A DNA stretch of 64,000 nucleotides from GCA-2746795 sp963747345 (GTDB taxonomy: Bacteria; Chloroflexota; Anaerolineae; Promineifilales; Promineifilaceae), in contig CAVVFA010000001.1 of the NCBI GenBank assembly GCA_963747345.1, positions 496,001 to 560,000 on the forward strand, read 5' to 3'. Below, in pieces: positions 36,328-45,259 of the stretch. How positions within the stretch are numbered: the first letter of the stretch is position 1; each line of letters starts with the position of its first letter. The notes under the pieces were generated by a model. The model did not search any database. It was not told the DNA's origin and worked only from the letters and a program-made list of their open reading frames with translations. Both the position numbers and the translations under genes were made by a program.

Positions 36328-38733
36328 ATGGGCAAACGATTGAGACGAGCAGGTCAACAAATTTGGATTGTGCTCGGATACCCCGTTCGAGTAGTCCTCA
36401 GTTTACTGGTGAAGTTAGACCAGTGGACGTCTCCCCTTACCAGACCGCTTTGGCGATTTATGGGACGGGTGGGTCTGGCTTTGCGCAAACTTCTCACCTG
36501 GATTATTTGGAAACCGATTTGGATTATTACGATGCCGTTCTGGCTGCCGTTGTCTTGGCTGTGGGAAGGGATTCGCAGCTCTATTTTGCCGCCAGTTAAG
36601 CGTTTTGTGGGACGCGTTGGTTTGGCAATTCGTAAGCTGGTGACGCTGGTTTTTCGCTTTCTGCGTTGGTGTGGCCTCTTGTTGTGGCGGCCGTTCCGGT
36701 TTTTGGTGGTGCGTCCGATTCGTTGGGTGGTTGTTCGTTTGATTTGGCCGGTGCTGGTTTGGTTTACCAACAAGACGCGCCGGTTCTGGCAGGCACGCTG
36801 GGAGGCTTCGGCGCCGCGTCGGGCTATATTGCGCCGTCACTGGGGATCGAAGTGGACGGTTTGGCGAGCACGTTGGTACGTGTTTATCCATCGTCCCAAA
36901 CCGCCCGCCAAGGCGGTGGTGGCGCCGCGTGTACCGCGTTCTGGACAAAGTGGTAAACGGTCTGTAAGGTTGGCAACGGCCGTTTTCAGTGTCACCGTTC
37001 TCCTCATTTTAAGTTTTGTTACCTGGCAGGAGCAGCGGCCCGATCAGGTGGCGGCGGGCGTAGATGCTGGCTTGCCCCGCGTGATCATCGCCACCCCCTC
37101 CCCCATGCCCATGACGGCCACGCCCACGCCGCGGCCCACCATCGACGTGCGCCTGACGCCGTGGCCCACGCCAGATCCCCTGCAAACAGGCGGCAGCGTG
37201 GCCTTCACCTGGAACAACGAAGGCAACAGTGACATCTACATCATGCCGGTGGGGCAGGCCGAACCGATTCGGCTGACCCAGCATCCGGCGGTTGACCGCG
37301 ATCCCTCATGGAGTCCGACTGGGCGTGAGATTGCGTTTACGTCCCGGCGGGATGGCAATTGGGAAATTTATGTGTTTGATGTGGACACTGGTGAACTGCG
37401 GCGCGTGACTAACAATATGGCCTTTGACGGCGGGGCAGGCTGGTCGCCGGATGGGCAGTGGCTGGTGTTTGAATCGTATCGAGATGAGAATTTAGACATC
37501 TACATCGTCAAAGCGGATGGCAGTGAAGGGCCGTTCCGCCTGACGGAGAATGCTGCGCCTGATTTTGCGCCAGTCTGGTCGCCGGGGGGACGGCACATCG
37601 CCTTCACCAGTTGGCGCAGTGGCAACAAAGATATTTTCCTCATGTCGCTCAACGAGGTGACGGACGAGGCGGCGGTCAACTTGACGGGTTCCCCCGCTGG
37701 TTATGAAGATGAACCTGCTTTTTCACCAAACGGCCGTTATCTGGCCTATTATGATGATGGCGCAGGCTTTCCCCTCGTTTATGCCGTCCTGTTGGATGAG
37801 AACTATCGCCCAGAAGGTGAACCGGTGAGCTTGGGACAGCAGGGTAAATACCCTGCGTGGTCGCCGAATGGGGAATCGCTGGTATATGTGCATGAGAAGG
37901 ACGGGCAAAATTATCTCGTCGCGGGCAGCCCGAGTGGATGGGGGGTGGCTCCACAGGCGTTGGCGTTAAACGGCCGTTTAGAAGACCCCGCCTGGACATC
38001 CAATCCGCTTACCCCTGCTCAAATCGACCAAATTACGCAGCTAGATACCAGTTATCCGAGCAAACCGTTATTCACGGAAGCGATTAAACGCCCTGCCAGC
38101 AATGGGCCGCCGGTGGTGCTTTTTGAAATGCCAATAGACGCCCCGTCTCCCTACCTCAGTGACCAAATTGACCAATCTTTCCTGGCGCTGCGCCAACGGT
38201 TGCAAGCAGAAGTAGGGTGGGATTATCTGGGTCAATTGGACAATATGTTTGAAGCCATCGACGAGCGCCACATCCCCGGCACCGACCCGCGCACTTGGAA
38301 TAAAGCAGGTCGCGCCTTCGATTTGCCTTATAACGAAGCGATGACGTTTGAGCCGAAAGTGGAAGTGGTGCGTGAAGTAGCCTCCTTGGAAACCTTCTGG
38401 CGCTTATTTGTGCGCACGGACGTGCAAGACGGCAGCCAGGGTGAGCCATTGCGCGAATTGGCCTGGGATTTTCGCGCCCGTTTTGGCGATGAGCCGCAAT
38501 ATTACGATGAAGGCGGCCTCATGAAAGAAGCGATTCCTGGCGGCTACTACGTCGATTTCACGAATTTGGCGGCTGATTATGGCTGGGAACGGGTTCCATC
38601 TGAGCCGAACTGGCGCACATTTTTCCCTGGTATTCTCTTCGGTCATTTTGAAAACCGGCAGGATATAACGTGGCAGGAAGCGATGCTGCAAATCTACGAC
38701 GCCAATGAATTCTCCGAAACCTTCGGCGATTAG
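36328..38733 (+). CDS. Trp/Arg-rich membrane protein with TolB-like beta propeller
   Basis: An intact 801-residue protein in three parts. Residues 1-210 are extraordinarily rich in Trp, Arg, Leu and Val (RPLWRFMGRVGLALRKLL, WRPFRFLVVRPIRWVVVRL), a series of amphipathic or membrane-embedded helices with strong positive charge. A true membrane helix follows near residue 220. Residues 290-560 contain five or six PD40/TolB propeller blades (SDIYIMPVGQ, PSWSPTGREIAFTSRRDG, NWEIYVFD). The last 230 residues are a separate alpha/beta domain with EVGWDYLGQLDN and WQEAMLQIYDANEF. It overlaps nothing and ends one codon before the M23 peptidase gene, so the two form an operon, probably acting in the cell envelope. 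Confidence 0.8.
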   Translation: MGKRLRRAGQQIWIVLGYPVRVVLSLLVKLDQWTSPLTRPLWRFMGRVGLALRKLLTWIIWKPIWIITMPFWLPLSWLWEGIRSSILPPVKRFVGRVGLAIRKLVTLVFRFLRWCGLLLWRPFRFLVVRPIRWVVVRLIWPVLVWFTNKTRRFWQARWEASAPRRAILRRHWGSKWTVWRARWYVFIHRPKPPAKAVVAPRVPRSGQSGKRSVRLATAVFSVTVLLILSFVTWQEQRPDQVAAGVDAGLPRVIIATPSPMPMTATPTPRPTIDVRLTPWPTPDPLQTGGSVAFTWNNEGNSDIYIMPVGQAEPIRLTQHPAVDRDPSWSPTGREIAFTSRRDGNWEIYVFDVDTGELRRVTNNMAFDGGAGWSPDGQWLVFESYRDENLDIYIVKADGSEGPFRLTENAAPDFAPVWSPGGRHIAFTSWRSGNKDIFLMSLNEVTDEAAVNLTGSPAGYEDEPAFSPNGRYLAYYDDGAGFPLVYAVLLDENYRPEGEPVSLGQQGKYPAWSPNGESLVYVHEKDGQNYLVAGSPSGWGVAPQALALNGRLEDPAWTSNPLTPAQIDQITQLDTSYPSKPLFTEAIKRPASNGPPVVLFEMPIDAPSPYLSDQIDQSFLALRQRLQAEVGWDYLGQLDNMFEAIDERHIPGTDPRTWNKAGRAFDLPYNEAMTFEPKVEVVREVASLETFWRLFVRTDVQDGSQGEPLRELAWDFRARFGDEPQYYDEGGLMKEAIPGGYYVDFTNLAADYGWERVPSEPNWRTFFPGILFGHFENRQDITWQEAMLQIYDANEFSETFGD

Positions 38734-39972
38734 ATGAATTTCCCTTTGAAACGCGAATTATTTCTTTTCCCCTTTGCGCTCTTCGCGCTCTTTGCGGTTA
38801 GTTTTTTGACGGGATGCAGTGGCGGTGAGACTGTGTTGCCAACGGCCGTTCCGCTCGCCGTCGCGCCAGCAATAGCCACAGAAATGGCTAAGGCTGGCGA
38901 TGATGGCGTTGTGGTGGTGGCTGACGGGGTGGTTTTGGCAGAAACGGCCGTTTTCCTCCCCATCGACGAAACCATTCCCACCCCAGATGGGGACGGTCTC
39001 AGCCCAAACGCAGCCAAGCAAAACTACGTGCGTAACGAAGCCCCTGCCGCCCGTAACACCGAAGAGTGGCGTCCACCCCCCATGTCCGCCCCCCTCTCCT
39101 ACAATCCCGACGACCATTATTGGCTCATCCGTCCCATCCCCTCCGGCAGCCGAAACTATGATTTGGAATGGTATCCGTTTGGCAACGACGTGCAGGCGGC
39201 AGACATCCCACCTTACCGCATCCATCATGGCATTGATTTTCCCAACGAAACGGGCACACCGGTGATGGCGGCGGGTAGTGGCACGGTTATCCATGCGGGT
39301 CCGTTTCCCAGTCCTAACAACGGCGTCAACTACTATGGCAATACCGTTATCATTCAGCATGATTGGCAGTGGCAGGGCAAAGATGTCTTCACGCTCTACG
39401 CCCACACCTTGGAACTGTTTGTGGAAGTGGGCGACTATGTGGATCAAGGCCAAGTGATTGCTGGCGTGGGCAGTTCTGGCGAAGTAACAGGGCCGCATTT
39501 GCATTTGGAAGTGCGTGTCGGGGAAAATGTCTATGCGGATGCGCAGAATCCGGCGCTGTGGTTGGTTCCGTATGAAGGGTGGGGCACATTGGCCGGACAG
39601 CTTGTGGATCGGCGCGGTCGCCCGATTCCTGGGGCGAAGCTGGAATTGCGCCCCCCCGGTTCAACTGAGATATTGCGCCAACAAAGCACCTATGCCACCA
39701 CGGTGCGCTCAGATAGCATATGGCAGGAAAATTTTGTCATTGGCGATGTGCCTGCCGGTGAATATGAATTGCATATTACATTGGCCGATGTGGCCTACCA
39801 GCGCGATGTTGAGATTTTGCCCGGACAAACGAGCTTTGAAATCATTGCAACTGAATTCAGCTATAATCCCACATCTACCCCCATCCCGTTGCCCACGCCT
39901 TTCCCAACCATCGTCCTCTCCGGCACTGTCCCTGCCGATTTCGCCCCATTCACGCTAACCCCTGAATCGTAA
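38734..39972 (+). CDS. M23 (LytM) family peptidase lipoprotein
   Basis: Lipobox LTGC near residue 28 anchors the protein outside the membrane. After a linker comes a LytM/M23 domain. The first zinc ligands lie in YRIHHGIDFPNETGTPV, YAHTLE follows, and the second motif is HLHLEVR. The HxxxD and HxH pair is intact, so an active zinc endopeptidase acting on peptidoglycan crosslinks or another Gly-rich peptide is expected. A carboxypeptidase-regulatory-like beta domain (GQLVDRRGRPIPGAKLELR) and a Thr/Pro tail close the protein. Its ATG follows the upstream stop directly, so translation is coupled with the propeller protein. Two TAV sites come from the iterated palindrome. Confidence 0.9.
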   Translation: MNFPLKRELFLFPFALFALFAVSFLTGCSGGETVLPTAVPLAVAPAIATEMAKAGDDGVVVVADGVVLAETAVFLPIDETIPTPDGDGLSPNAAKQNYVRNEAPAARNTEEWRPPPMSAPLSYNPDDHYWLIRPIPSGSRNYDLEWYPFGNDVQAADIPPYRIHHGIDFPNETGTPVMAAGSGTVIHAGPFPSPNNGVNYYGNTVIIQHDWQWQGKDVFTLYAHTLELFVEVGDYVDQGQVIAGVGSSGEVTGPHLHLEVRVGENVYADAQNPALWLVPYEGWGTLAGQLVDRRGRPIPGAKLELRPPGSTEILRQQSTYATTVRSDSIWQENFVIGDVPAGEYELHITLADVAYQRDVEILPGQTSFEIIATEFSYNPTSTPIPLPTPFPTIVLSGTVPADFAPFTLTPES

Positions 39973-39986
39973 ATCGCCAAAACAAT

Positions 39987-40046
39987 GTGTAGTCGCGGCA
40001 TCTTTGCCGCGCAGGTGTAAACGCGGCAAGGATGCCGCGGCTACAC
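39987..40046. repeat. GTAGTCGCGGCATC inverted repeat
   Basis: Arms 39987-40011 and 40022-40046 pair over 25 bases with two mismatches. It lies between the M23 and amidase genes and may stop transcription. Confidence 0.7.
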
Positions 40047-40192
40047 CCAAAAGAACCATGCCCAAAACCGTACATCGCAGCCGAGTCCTAGTGCTGATGG
40101 GTTATTGACAAGTTTTTTCCTGATCAGAGATAATGGGTGGGTTGGCGGACTATTGTGTCGAGATGTTTCCCCCGCCGTGAAGAGGAAAACGT

Positions 40193-41524
40193 ATGTTATC
40201 AACGACTACCCCCACGCTTGCGTTTCATTCACCATTTGCGATGGATGTTGTGGTAGAGGCTTTACGCAGTGGTGAATGGCCCTTATTAGATTATTTAGAT
40301 GAATTAGAAGCTCATTTTGAAGAGCGAGAACCGGAAATCGAGGCGTTTGTGCCGGAAAACGGCCGTTTTGACCGCCTACGTCATGAAGCAGAAGCTTTGT
40401 TGGCAATGTATCCTGATCCCGTGAAACGGCCGTTGCTCTTCGGCTTGCCCATCGGCGTCAAAGATATTTTCCATACCAATGGCTTTGTGACCCAGGCCGG
40501 GTCTCATTTGCCGACTGCTCTGTTACAGGGCAAAGAATCCGTTGCCGTCACCCGGCTGCGGCAAGCTGGCGCTTTGATACTCGGCAAAGCCGTCACCACA
40601 GAATTTGCTTACTTTGGCCCAGGTTCTACCCATAATCCCCACAACCCAGCTCATACGCCGGGTGGGTCTAGCAGTGGTTCAGCGGCTGGTGTAGGTGCTG
40701 GTTTGTGTTTGCTGGCATTGGGCACCCAAACCATTGGCTCTGTTAATCGTCCCGCTGCATTTTGTGGCGTGGTTGGCTTCAAGCCCAGTTATAATCGTAT
40801 TTCCAAAGCGGGTGTTATTCCCCTGGCTCCCTCCGTTGATACCATTGGCTTCTTTACCCCAGAAGTAGCCGGAACTGATCTGGTGGCTGGCCTGCTGTGC
40901 GATGGCTGGCAGACAGCGCCGCCCCCTTCAAATTTGCCTGTGTTGGGTATACCAGTCGGCCCCTATTTACAGCGAGCTGATGCGGAAGGATTGACTCATT
41001 TTGATGTGGTCTGTGAAAATTTGAGAATGGCTGGTTACTCGGTGAAATCGGTGCCAGTTATGGCAGATTTTGATGAGATTTATGACCATCACCAGACGAT
41101 TGTAGCCGCAGAAGCTGCCCAGATCCATGCCGCCTGGTTCTCGCAGCATCCAGAGTTGTATCATGAGAAGACTGCTGACCTGATTAAACGAGGCCAGGGG
41201 ATTGGAGTGGCTGAGTTGGAAGCGGCGTTGGCAGGTCGCGGAAAGCTGCGTCAGGCATTGAGCGTGGCGATGGCAGCGGCCGAGCTGGATTTATGGGTGT
41301 CGCCGCCCGCGAAGGGAGCCGCCCCAGTTGGGTTAGCCAGCACAGGTGATCCGGTGATGAATTTGCCTTGGACACATGCTGGTTTACCCACAATGAGCCT
41401 GCCCGCCGGATTCAACGAGCTTGGTTTGCCGATGGGTTTGCAAATTACAGGTCATTGGTATGGTGATGAGGCGATGGTAGCGGCGGCGGCGCAGTTGGAA
41501 GTCGTGTTACAACAGCAAGGTTGA
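40193..41524 (+). CDS. Amidase signature family enzyme
   Basis: A Ser-Ser-Lys hydrolase of 443 residues. The catalytic Lys is in GLPIGVKDIFHTNG (about residue 89). The Gly/Ser-rich motif GGSSSGSAAGVGAGL carries the cis-Ser, and QTIGSVNRPAAFCG carries the nucleophile Ser, although the second residue of the usual TGGS motif is changed to IGS. C-terminal blocks include LPTMSLPAGF and GLPMGLQITG. It probably hydrolyses small amides in the cytoplasm; a GatA role is unlikely because no gatB or gatC is nearby. The start has AGAGG upstream. Two iterated palindromes near the 5' end encode NGR and RP. Confidence 0.9.
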   Translation: MLSTTTPTLAFHSPFAMDVVVEALRSGEWPLLDYLDELEAHFEEREPEIEAFVPENGRFDRLRHEAEALLAMYPDPVKRPLLFGLPIGVKDIFHTNGFVTQAGSHLPTALLQGKESVAVTRLRQAGALILGKAVTTEFAYFGPGSTHNPHNPAHTPGGSSSGSAAGVGAGLCLLALGTQTIGSVNRPAAFCGVVGFKPSYNRISKAGVIPLAPSVDTIGFFTPEVAGTDLVAGLLCDGWQTAPPPSNLPVLGIPVGPYLQRADAEGLTHFDVVCENLRMAGYSVKSVPVMADFDEIYDHHQTIVAAEAAQIHAAWFSQHPELYHEKTADLIKRGQGIGVAELEAALAGRGKLRQALSVAMAAAELDLWVSPPAKGAAPVGLASTGDPVMNLPWTHAGLPTMSLPAGFNELGLPMGLQITGHWYGDEAMVAAAAQLEVVLQQQG

Positions 41525-41550
41525 GTTCGCCCAAATTGATGGATTTTTAT

Positions 41551-41586
41551 ACTCTCCGGTGACATTGTTTATCGGAGAGTTTTTAT
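41551..41586 (+). terminator. Rho-independent terminator
   Basis: Stem ACTCTCCG/CGGAGAGT followed by TTTTTA, just after the amidase gene. Confidence 0.9.
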
Positions 41587-41605
41587 TTATGGAGGAGATT
41601 GTTAT

Positions 41606-42640
41606 ATGAAGGCTGTGCAGTTGATTGAACCGGGGAAACCGTTGCAATTGCGTGAGGTGTCTGTGCCGGAAGTTGGCCCGTCTGATGTGTTGGTGAAGGT
41701 GATGGCGGCTGGGATTTGTCATTCCGATGCCCATTACCGGTCTGGCTTGTCAACGGTGGAGCCATTGCCGATGACCTTGGGGCATGAGGTGGCGGGGGTG
41801 GTGGCTGAAGTGGGAACGGCCGTTTCCCGTCTTAAATCCGGCGATAGAGTTTGTATCCATTACATGACCACTTGCGGCGATTGTGACTATTGCAATCAGG
41901 CCACTGAACAGTTCTGCACCAGCGGTCAGATGATTGGCAAATACCGAGATGGCGGGTATGCCGAATATATTGTCGTGCCAGCCCGTAGCGTGTTTGTGCT
42001 GCCCGATGAGATTCCCTTCGCCCAGGGAGCGGTGATGATGTGTTCTTCGTCAACCTCCCTCCATGCGCTCAAAAAGACAAGAATGCAGCCTGGGGAAACG
42101 GTGGCTGTGTTTGGCGCAGGCGGGTTGGGCATGGCGGCTATCCAGTTGGCGTATGCGTTGGGGGCGTCCACGGTGTATGCTGTGGATATCAAAGAAGACA
42201 AGCTGGCTTTGGCGGAAACATTTGGGGCTGTGCCAGTGAATGCAGCCGGGCAAAATCCGGTGGCCGCCCTTGCTGATTTAACAAACGGCCGTGGCGTTGA
42301 TGTCGCTTTGGAATTGATTGGATTACCTGCTACAATGCAGCAATCGGTGCAATCATTAGCCATTTTAGGTCGTGCCGGAATCGTCGGTCTTTCAGCACAA
42401 TCATTTTCCATCACACCTTACACAGAACTCCTTGGTAAAGAAGCCGAAATTATTGGCGTATCCGATCATTTGGCGCAAGAGATGCCATTGCTTATTGATC
42501 TGGTACGGCGTGGTAAATTGAATTTGGCACATGTGATTACGGAAACTGTGCCGTTAGAGTCAGCGCCTATCAATAATGTATTAGATAGATTAGACCAGTT
42601 TGGAAAAGGTGTGAGGGTAGTTATTCAACCGTGTACATAA
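41606..42640 (+). CDS. Zinc-dependent alcohol dehydrogenase
   Basis: Medium-chain dehydrogenase of 344 residues. Catalytic zinc ligands are visible in AAGICHSDAHY and in TLGHEVAGVVAEVG. The structural zinc loop is CGDCDYCNQATEQFC, and the NAD(P) Rossmann motif is GAGGLGMAAIQLA. A negatively charged residue follows the second strand (VDIKEDK), so NAD is the likelier coenzyme. The substrate is open: primary or secondary alcohols, or polyols. A strong GGAGG site precedes the start. The gene stands between the amidase terminator and the histidine kinase, so it may be transcribed alone. Confidence 0.9.
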   Translation: MKAVQLIEPGKPLQLREVSVPEVGPSDVLVKVMAAGICHSDAHYRSGLSTVEPLPMTLGHEVAGVVAEVGTAVSRLKSGDRVCIHYMTTCGDCDYCNQATEQFCTSGQMIGKYRDGGYAEYIVVPARSVFVLPDEIPFAQGAVMMCSSSTSLHALKKTRMQPGETVAVFGAGGLGMAAIQLAYALGASTVYAVDIKEDKLALAETFGAVPVNAAGQNPVAALADLTNGRGVDVALELIGLPATMQQSVQSLAILGRAGIVGLSAQSFSITPYTELLGKEAEIIGVSDHLAQEMPLLIDLVRRGKLNLAHVITETVPLESAPINNVLDRLDQFGKGVRVVIQPCT

Positions 42641-42706
42641 ATATAGGACAAATTTCACGGTTTCTTACTCCTGTATTTCCTGACTTCTAGTGTAAAATAC
42701 GAAACT

Positions 42707-45184
42707 ATGTCAGCAGAAACCACAGATCGTAAAACAGAAGAGTTGCGGGGTGTTCCTTTGCCAGAACTTGAAGTTGTCGTTCCAGAAGTGGAATATCAAA
42801 CAGTGCCGTTTACCGGTGAAGCTGCAAAAAACAAACCTGTTTGGCGAATTCATCTTGAGTTGGCACAAAACCCGCAGAATCGTATAGGTTTGAATCTCAA
42901 TGGCGAGATTGTTCTCGGCCGTGATTCTGAGGATGCGAATGCAGTTGATTTGACGCAATTTGAAGCCAGCCAGTTTGGTGTTTCTCGGCAGCATCTTATG
43001 CTGCGGCCCACGGCTAGCCATGTGTATGCCTCTGATATGGGCAGCACGAATGGCACAATGCGTAACGGCCGTTCTATTGGTGTGAGAACGCCCTATCCTT
43101 TAGCAGACGGGGATACGATCACGCTGGGCAAATTGCGCCTTGTTTTACGCATCGTGGAACGACCCCACTTTCAAACTGGTGTCCTCGAAAAGAAAATCGA
43201 CTTGGCCGATGCCCTGACTGAGATCGCCAAATCAATTACATCTCAACTTGATCTGGAACAAGTCTTAAACCAGATGGTTGAAACTGCAATGACCTTGACA
43301 TCTGCTGGGGAAACGAGCATTTGGTTGGTTGATGAACAAAGCGGCGACCTTTTCTTAGAAGTCCAACGTGGTATTGAAGATGAAAATGTCCAGCGGATGC
43401 GCCTTCCCATCAATGAAGATACGTTGGCTGGAAAAGTGATCAAAACAGGGCAGCCGCTGCGGGTGTGGCGGCAACCTGGCGAAGACCAGATCAAGGTAAA
43501 AACGAATTATCTGGTGGAAGCCTTAGCTTATGTGCCGTTAACTCTGGGCGGTGTAACCTTTGGCGTGTTAGCGGCAACTCATCGGGATAAGGGTAGGCGT
43601 TTTGATGAACGGGATGAACGGTTGCTGACCGCTATTGCTGATTTTGCGGCGATTGCCATTCAAAATGCCCGAACCTATCAGGCGACAGATGCCGCTTTAG
43701 CCCGACGGTTTAAGGAACTGTCTGCACTCAATGAATTGTCACGCGCTGTCTCTAGCTCGTTAGATTTGGACACGGTTTATGAGGTGTTGATTGACCAACT
43801 CAATAGCCATTGGCCGGTGGAATCCGTTTGTTTGGCTTTGCTGGATGAGCAGGGTAAAAAGCTGCACAAGTATAAACGTTCTACGGAATCTGTTCCTCGT
43901 GGCACCCGACCTTTTTCATTAAATGAAGGCATTATTGGATTTGTGGCTGAAAATAATGAAGTGGTGATGACGAATAACCCCATTGAACATGAAGCTTATA
44001 ATCCTTTTGTGGATAATTTAAATGGGGATGCTCCGACTTCTATGGCAAGTGTGCCCCTGCATGTGCAAGAAAATGTGGTGGGTGTTTTGACGTTGTTCAA
44101 CAAAGCAGATGGGCCGTTCACGGATAGTGATACAGTCCGTTTACAAACATTTGCGAATCCGGTGGCAACGGCCGTTGAGAATGCCCGTCTATTTAGAGAA
44201 TCAGAACGGCAGCGGGCAGCTATCCAGGCGACTGCGCACACATTATCCCAACCATTGCTTATTATCGATGAATCTGGTGGTATTTTAGTGGCGAATGATG
44301 CCGCTAACGACTTGTTGGCTACTCACATGGCTCAGCTTTTTGAAGCGATTAGCAGTGGGATTGGACAAACAAAAGAAACGAAAATTGGTGAAAAAACTTA
44401 CTTAACGACATCTGAACATTTAGCCGATGTGGGCACGATTGTCGTGATGCAAGATATTACTTATGTCAAGCAGCTTGAGGCAGATCGTGAAGACTTCCTG
44501 CACATGTTGTCTCATGATCTCAAAAACCCGCTGACGGCGATTGTTGGCTGGAAGTCCCTGCTGGAGCGCACGGCTGAATTGGATAGTCGTGGTGAACGTT
44601 ATTTGCGGCAGATTGGGGTGGCTGTGGATCGCATGTTGGTCATGATTGAGCAGCTTTTGTATACGGTTACGGATAACGAATCGGTCTCGTTGATGCAAAA
44701 ACCGTTTGATTTTGTTGAATTGGTTAAACGTGTGGAATCTGATGTGGCGGGGGCGGCTCTGCATAAAGTGATTGGGATTACTAGTGAGGTTACGGGTGAG
44801 CTGTATGATATTGAGGCGGATGAGAATCGACTTTATCACATGATGCTGAATTTGGTGGATAATGCTATTAAATATTCGCCACGAGAAACGGCCGTTTCCA
44901 TTCAAGTTGCTTATACACCCGAGCAAATCATGGTTCGGGTGTTGGATGAAGGCCCAGGCATTCCCGAGGATGATTTGGGTCTGTTATTTCAAAAATATTT
45001 CCGGGGGAATGATGCCAAAGGGCAGCCTGGCAGTGGGTTAGGTCTGTCGGCGGTCAAAGTGATTGCGGTAGCGCACGGCGGTACGATCTCCGTGGAAAAT
45101 CGACCTGAGGGTGGTGCCCAATTTACGGTGATTCTTCCCGGTAGTTTGCGTGTGTCCGAGAAAACCGAAGCGGTGGAAATTTAG
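42707..45184 (+). CDS. FHA-GAF-GAF sensor histidine kinase
   Basis: A cytoplasmic sensor of 825 residues with no membrane helix. Residues 50-150 are an FHA domain (LGRDSED, SRQHLMLRP, STNGTMRNG), which recognises phosphothreonine. Two GAF domains follow: residues about 185-325, and 350-500 with ASVPLHVQENVVGVL. A degenerate PAS region comes next. The phospho-acceptor His is in HMLSHDLKNPLTAIVG. The ATPase domain shows MLNLVDNAIKYSP, LDEGPGIPED and GSGLGLSAVKVI. The FHA domain suggests input from a Ser/Thr kinase pathway. A weak TAAAAT box lies 8 nt before the ATG. Three iterated palindromes encode NGR or TAV. No response regulator is adjacent. Confidence 0.9.
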   Translation: MSAETTDRKTEELRGVPLPELEVVVPEVEYQTVPFTGEAAKNKPVWRIHLELAQNPQNRIGLNLNGEIVLGRDSEDANAVDLTQFEASQFGVSRQHLMLRPTASHVYASDMGSTNGTMRNGRSIGVRTPYPLADGDTITLGKLRLVLRIVERPHFQTGVLEKKIDLADALTEIAKSITSQLDLEQVLNQMVETAMTLTSAGETSIWLVDEQSGDLFLEVQRGIEDENVQRMRLPINEDTLAGKVIKTGQPLRVWRQPGEDQIKVKTNYLVEALAYVPLTLGGVTFGVLAATHRDKGRRFDERDERLLTAIADFAAIAIQNARTYQATDAALARRFKELSALNELSRAVSSSLDLDTVYEVLIDQLNSHWPVESVCLALLDEQGKKLHKYKRSTESVPRGTRPFSLNEGIIGFVAENNEVVMTNNPIEHEAYNPFVDNLNGDAPTSMASVPLHVQENVVGVLTLFNKADGPFTDSDTVRLQTFANPVATAVENARLFRESERQRAAIQATAHTLSQPLLIIDESGGILVANDAANDLLATHMAQLFEAISSGIGQTKETKIGEKTYLTTSEHLADVGTIVVMQDITYVKQLEADREDFLHMLSHDLKNPLTAIVGWKSLLERTAELDSRGERYLRQIGVAVDRMLVMIEQLLYTVTDNESVSLMQKPFDFVELVKRVESDVAGAALHKVIGITSEVTGELYDIEADENRLYHMMLNLVDNAIKYSPRETAVSIQVAYTPEQIMVRVLDEGPGIPEDDLGLLFQKYFRGNDAKGQPGSGLGLSAVKVIAVAHGGTISVENRPEGGAQFTVILPGSLRVSEKTEAVEI

Positions 45185-45223
45185 ACCGATAAGCCACGAT
45201 TCGGCTATGATTTGTGGCTGTGC

Positions 45224-45252
45224 TTCGACCAGCCCCCAAAATAAGATATGAT
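45224..45252 (+). promoter_or_regulatory. Promoter, leaderless type
   Basis: TTCGAC, a 17-bp spacer and TATGAT, ending 7 nt before the ATG at 45260. No ribosome binding site is seen. Confidence 0.4.
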
Positions 45253-45259
45253 TTAGGCC

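Noticed and set aside
38758..39504. Minus-strand ORF of 248 codons inside the M23 peptidase gene
   Set aside because: It is antisense to an intact peptidase with signal peptide and zinc motifs; the antisense product has no recognisable pattern.
40193..41524. Calling the amidase GatA
   Set aside because: There is no gatB or gatC nearby and the serine motif deviates from that of GatA.
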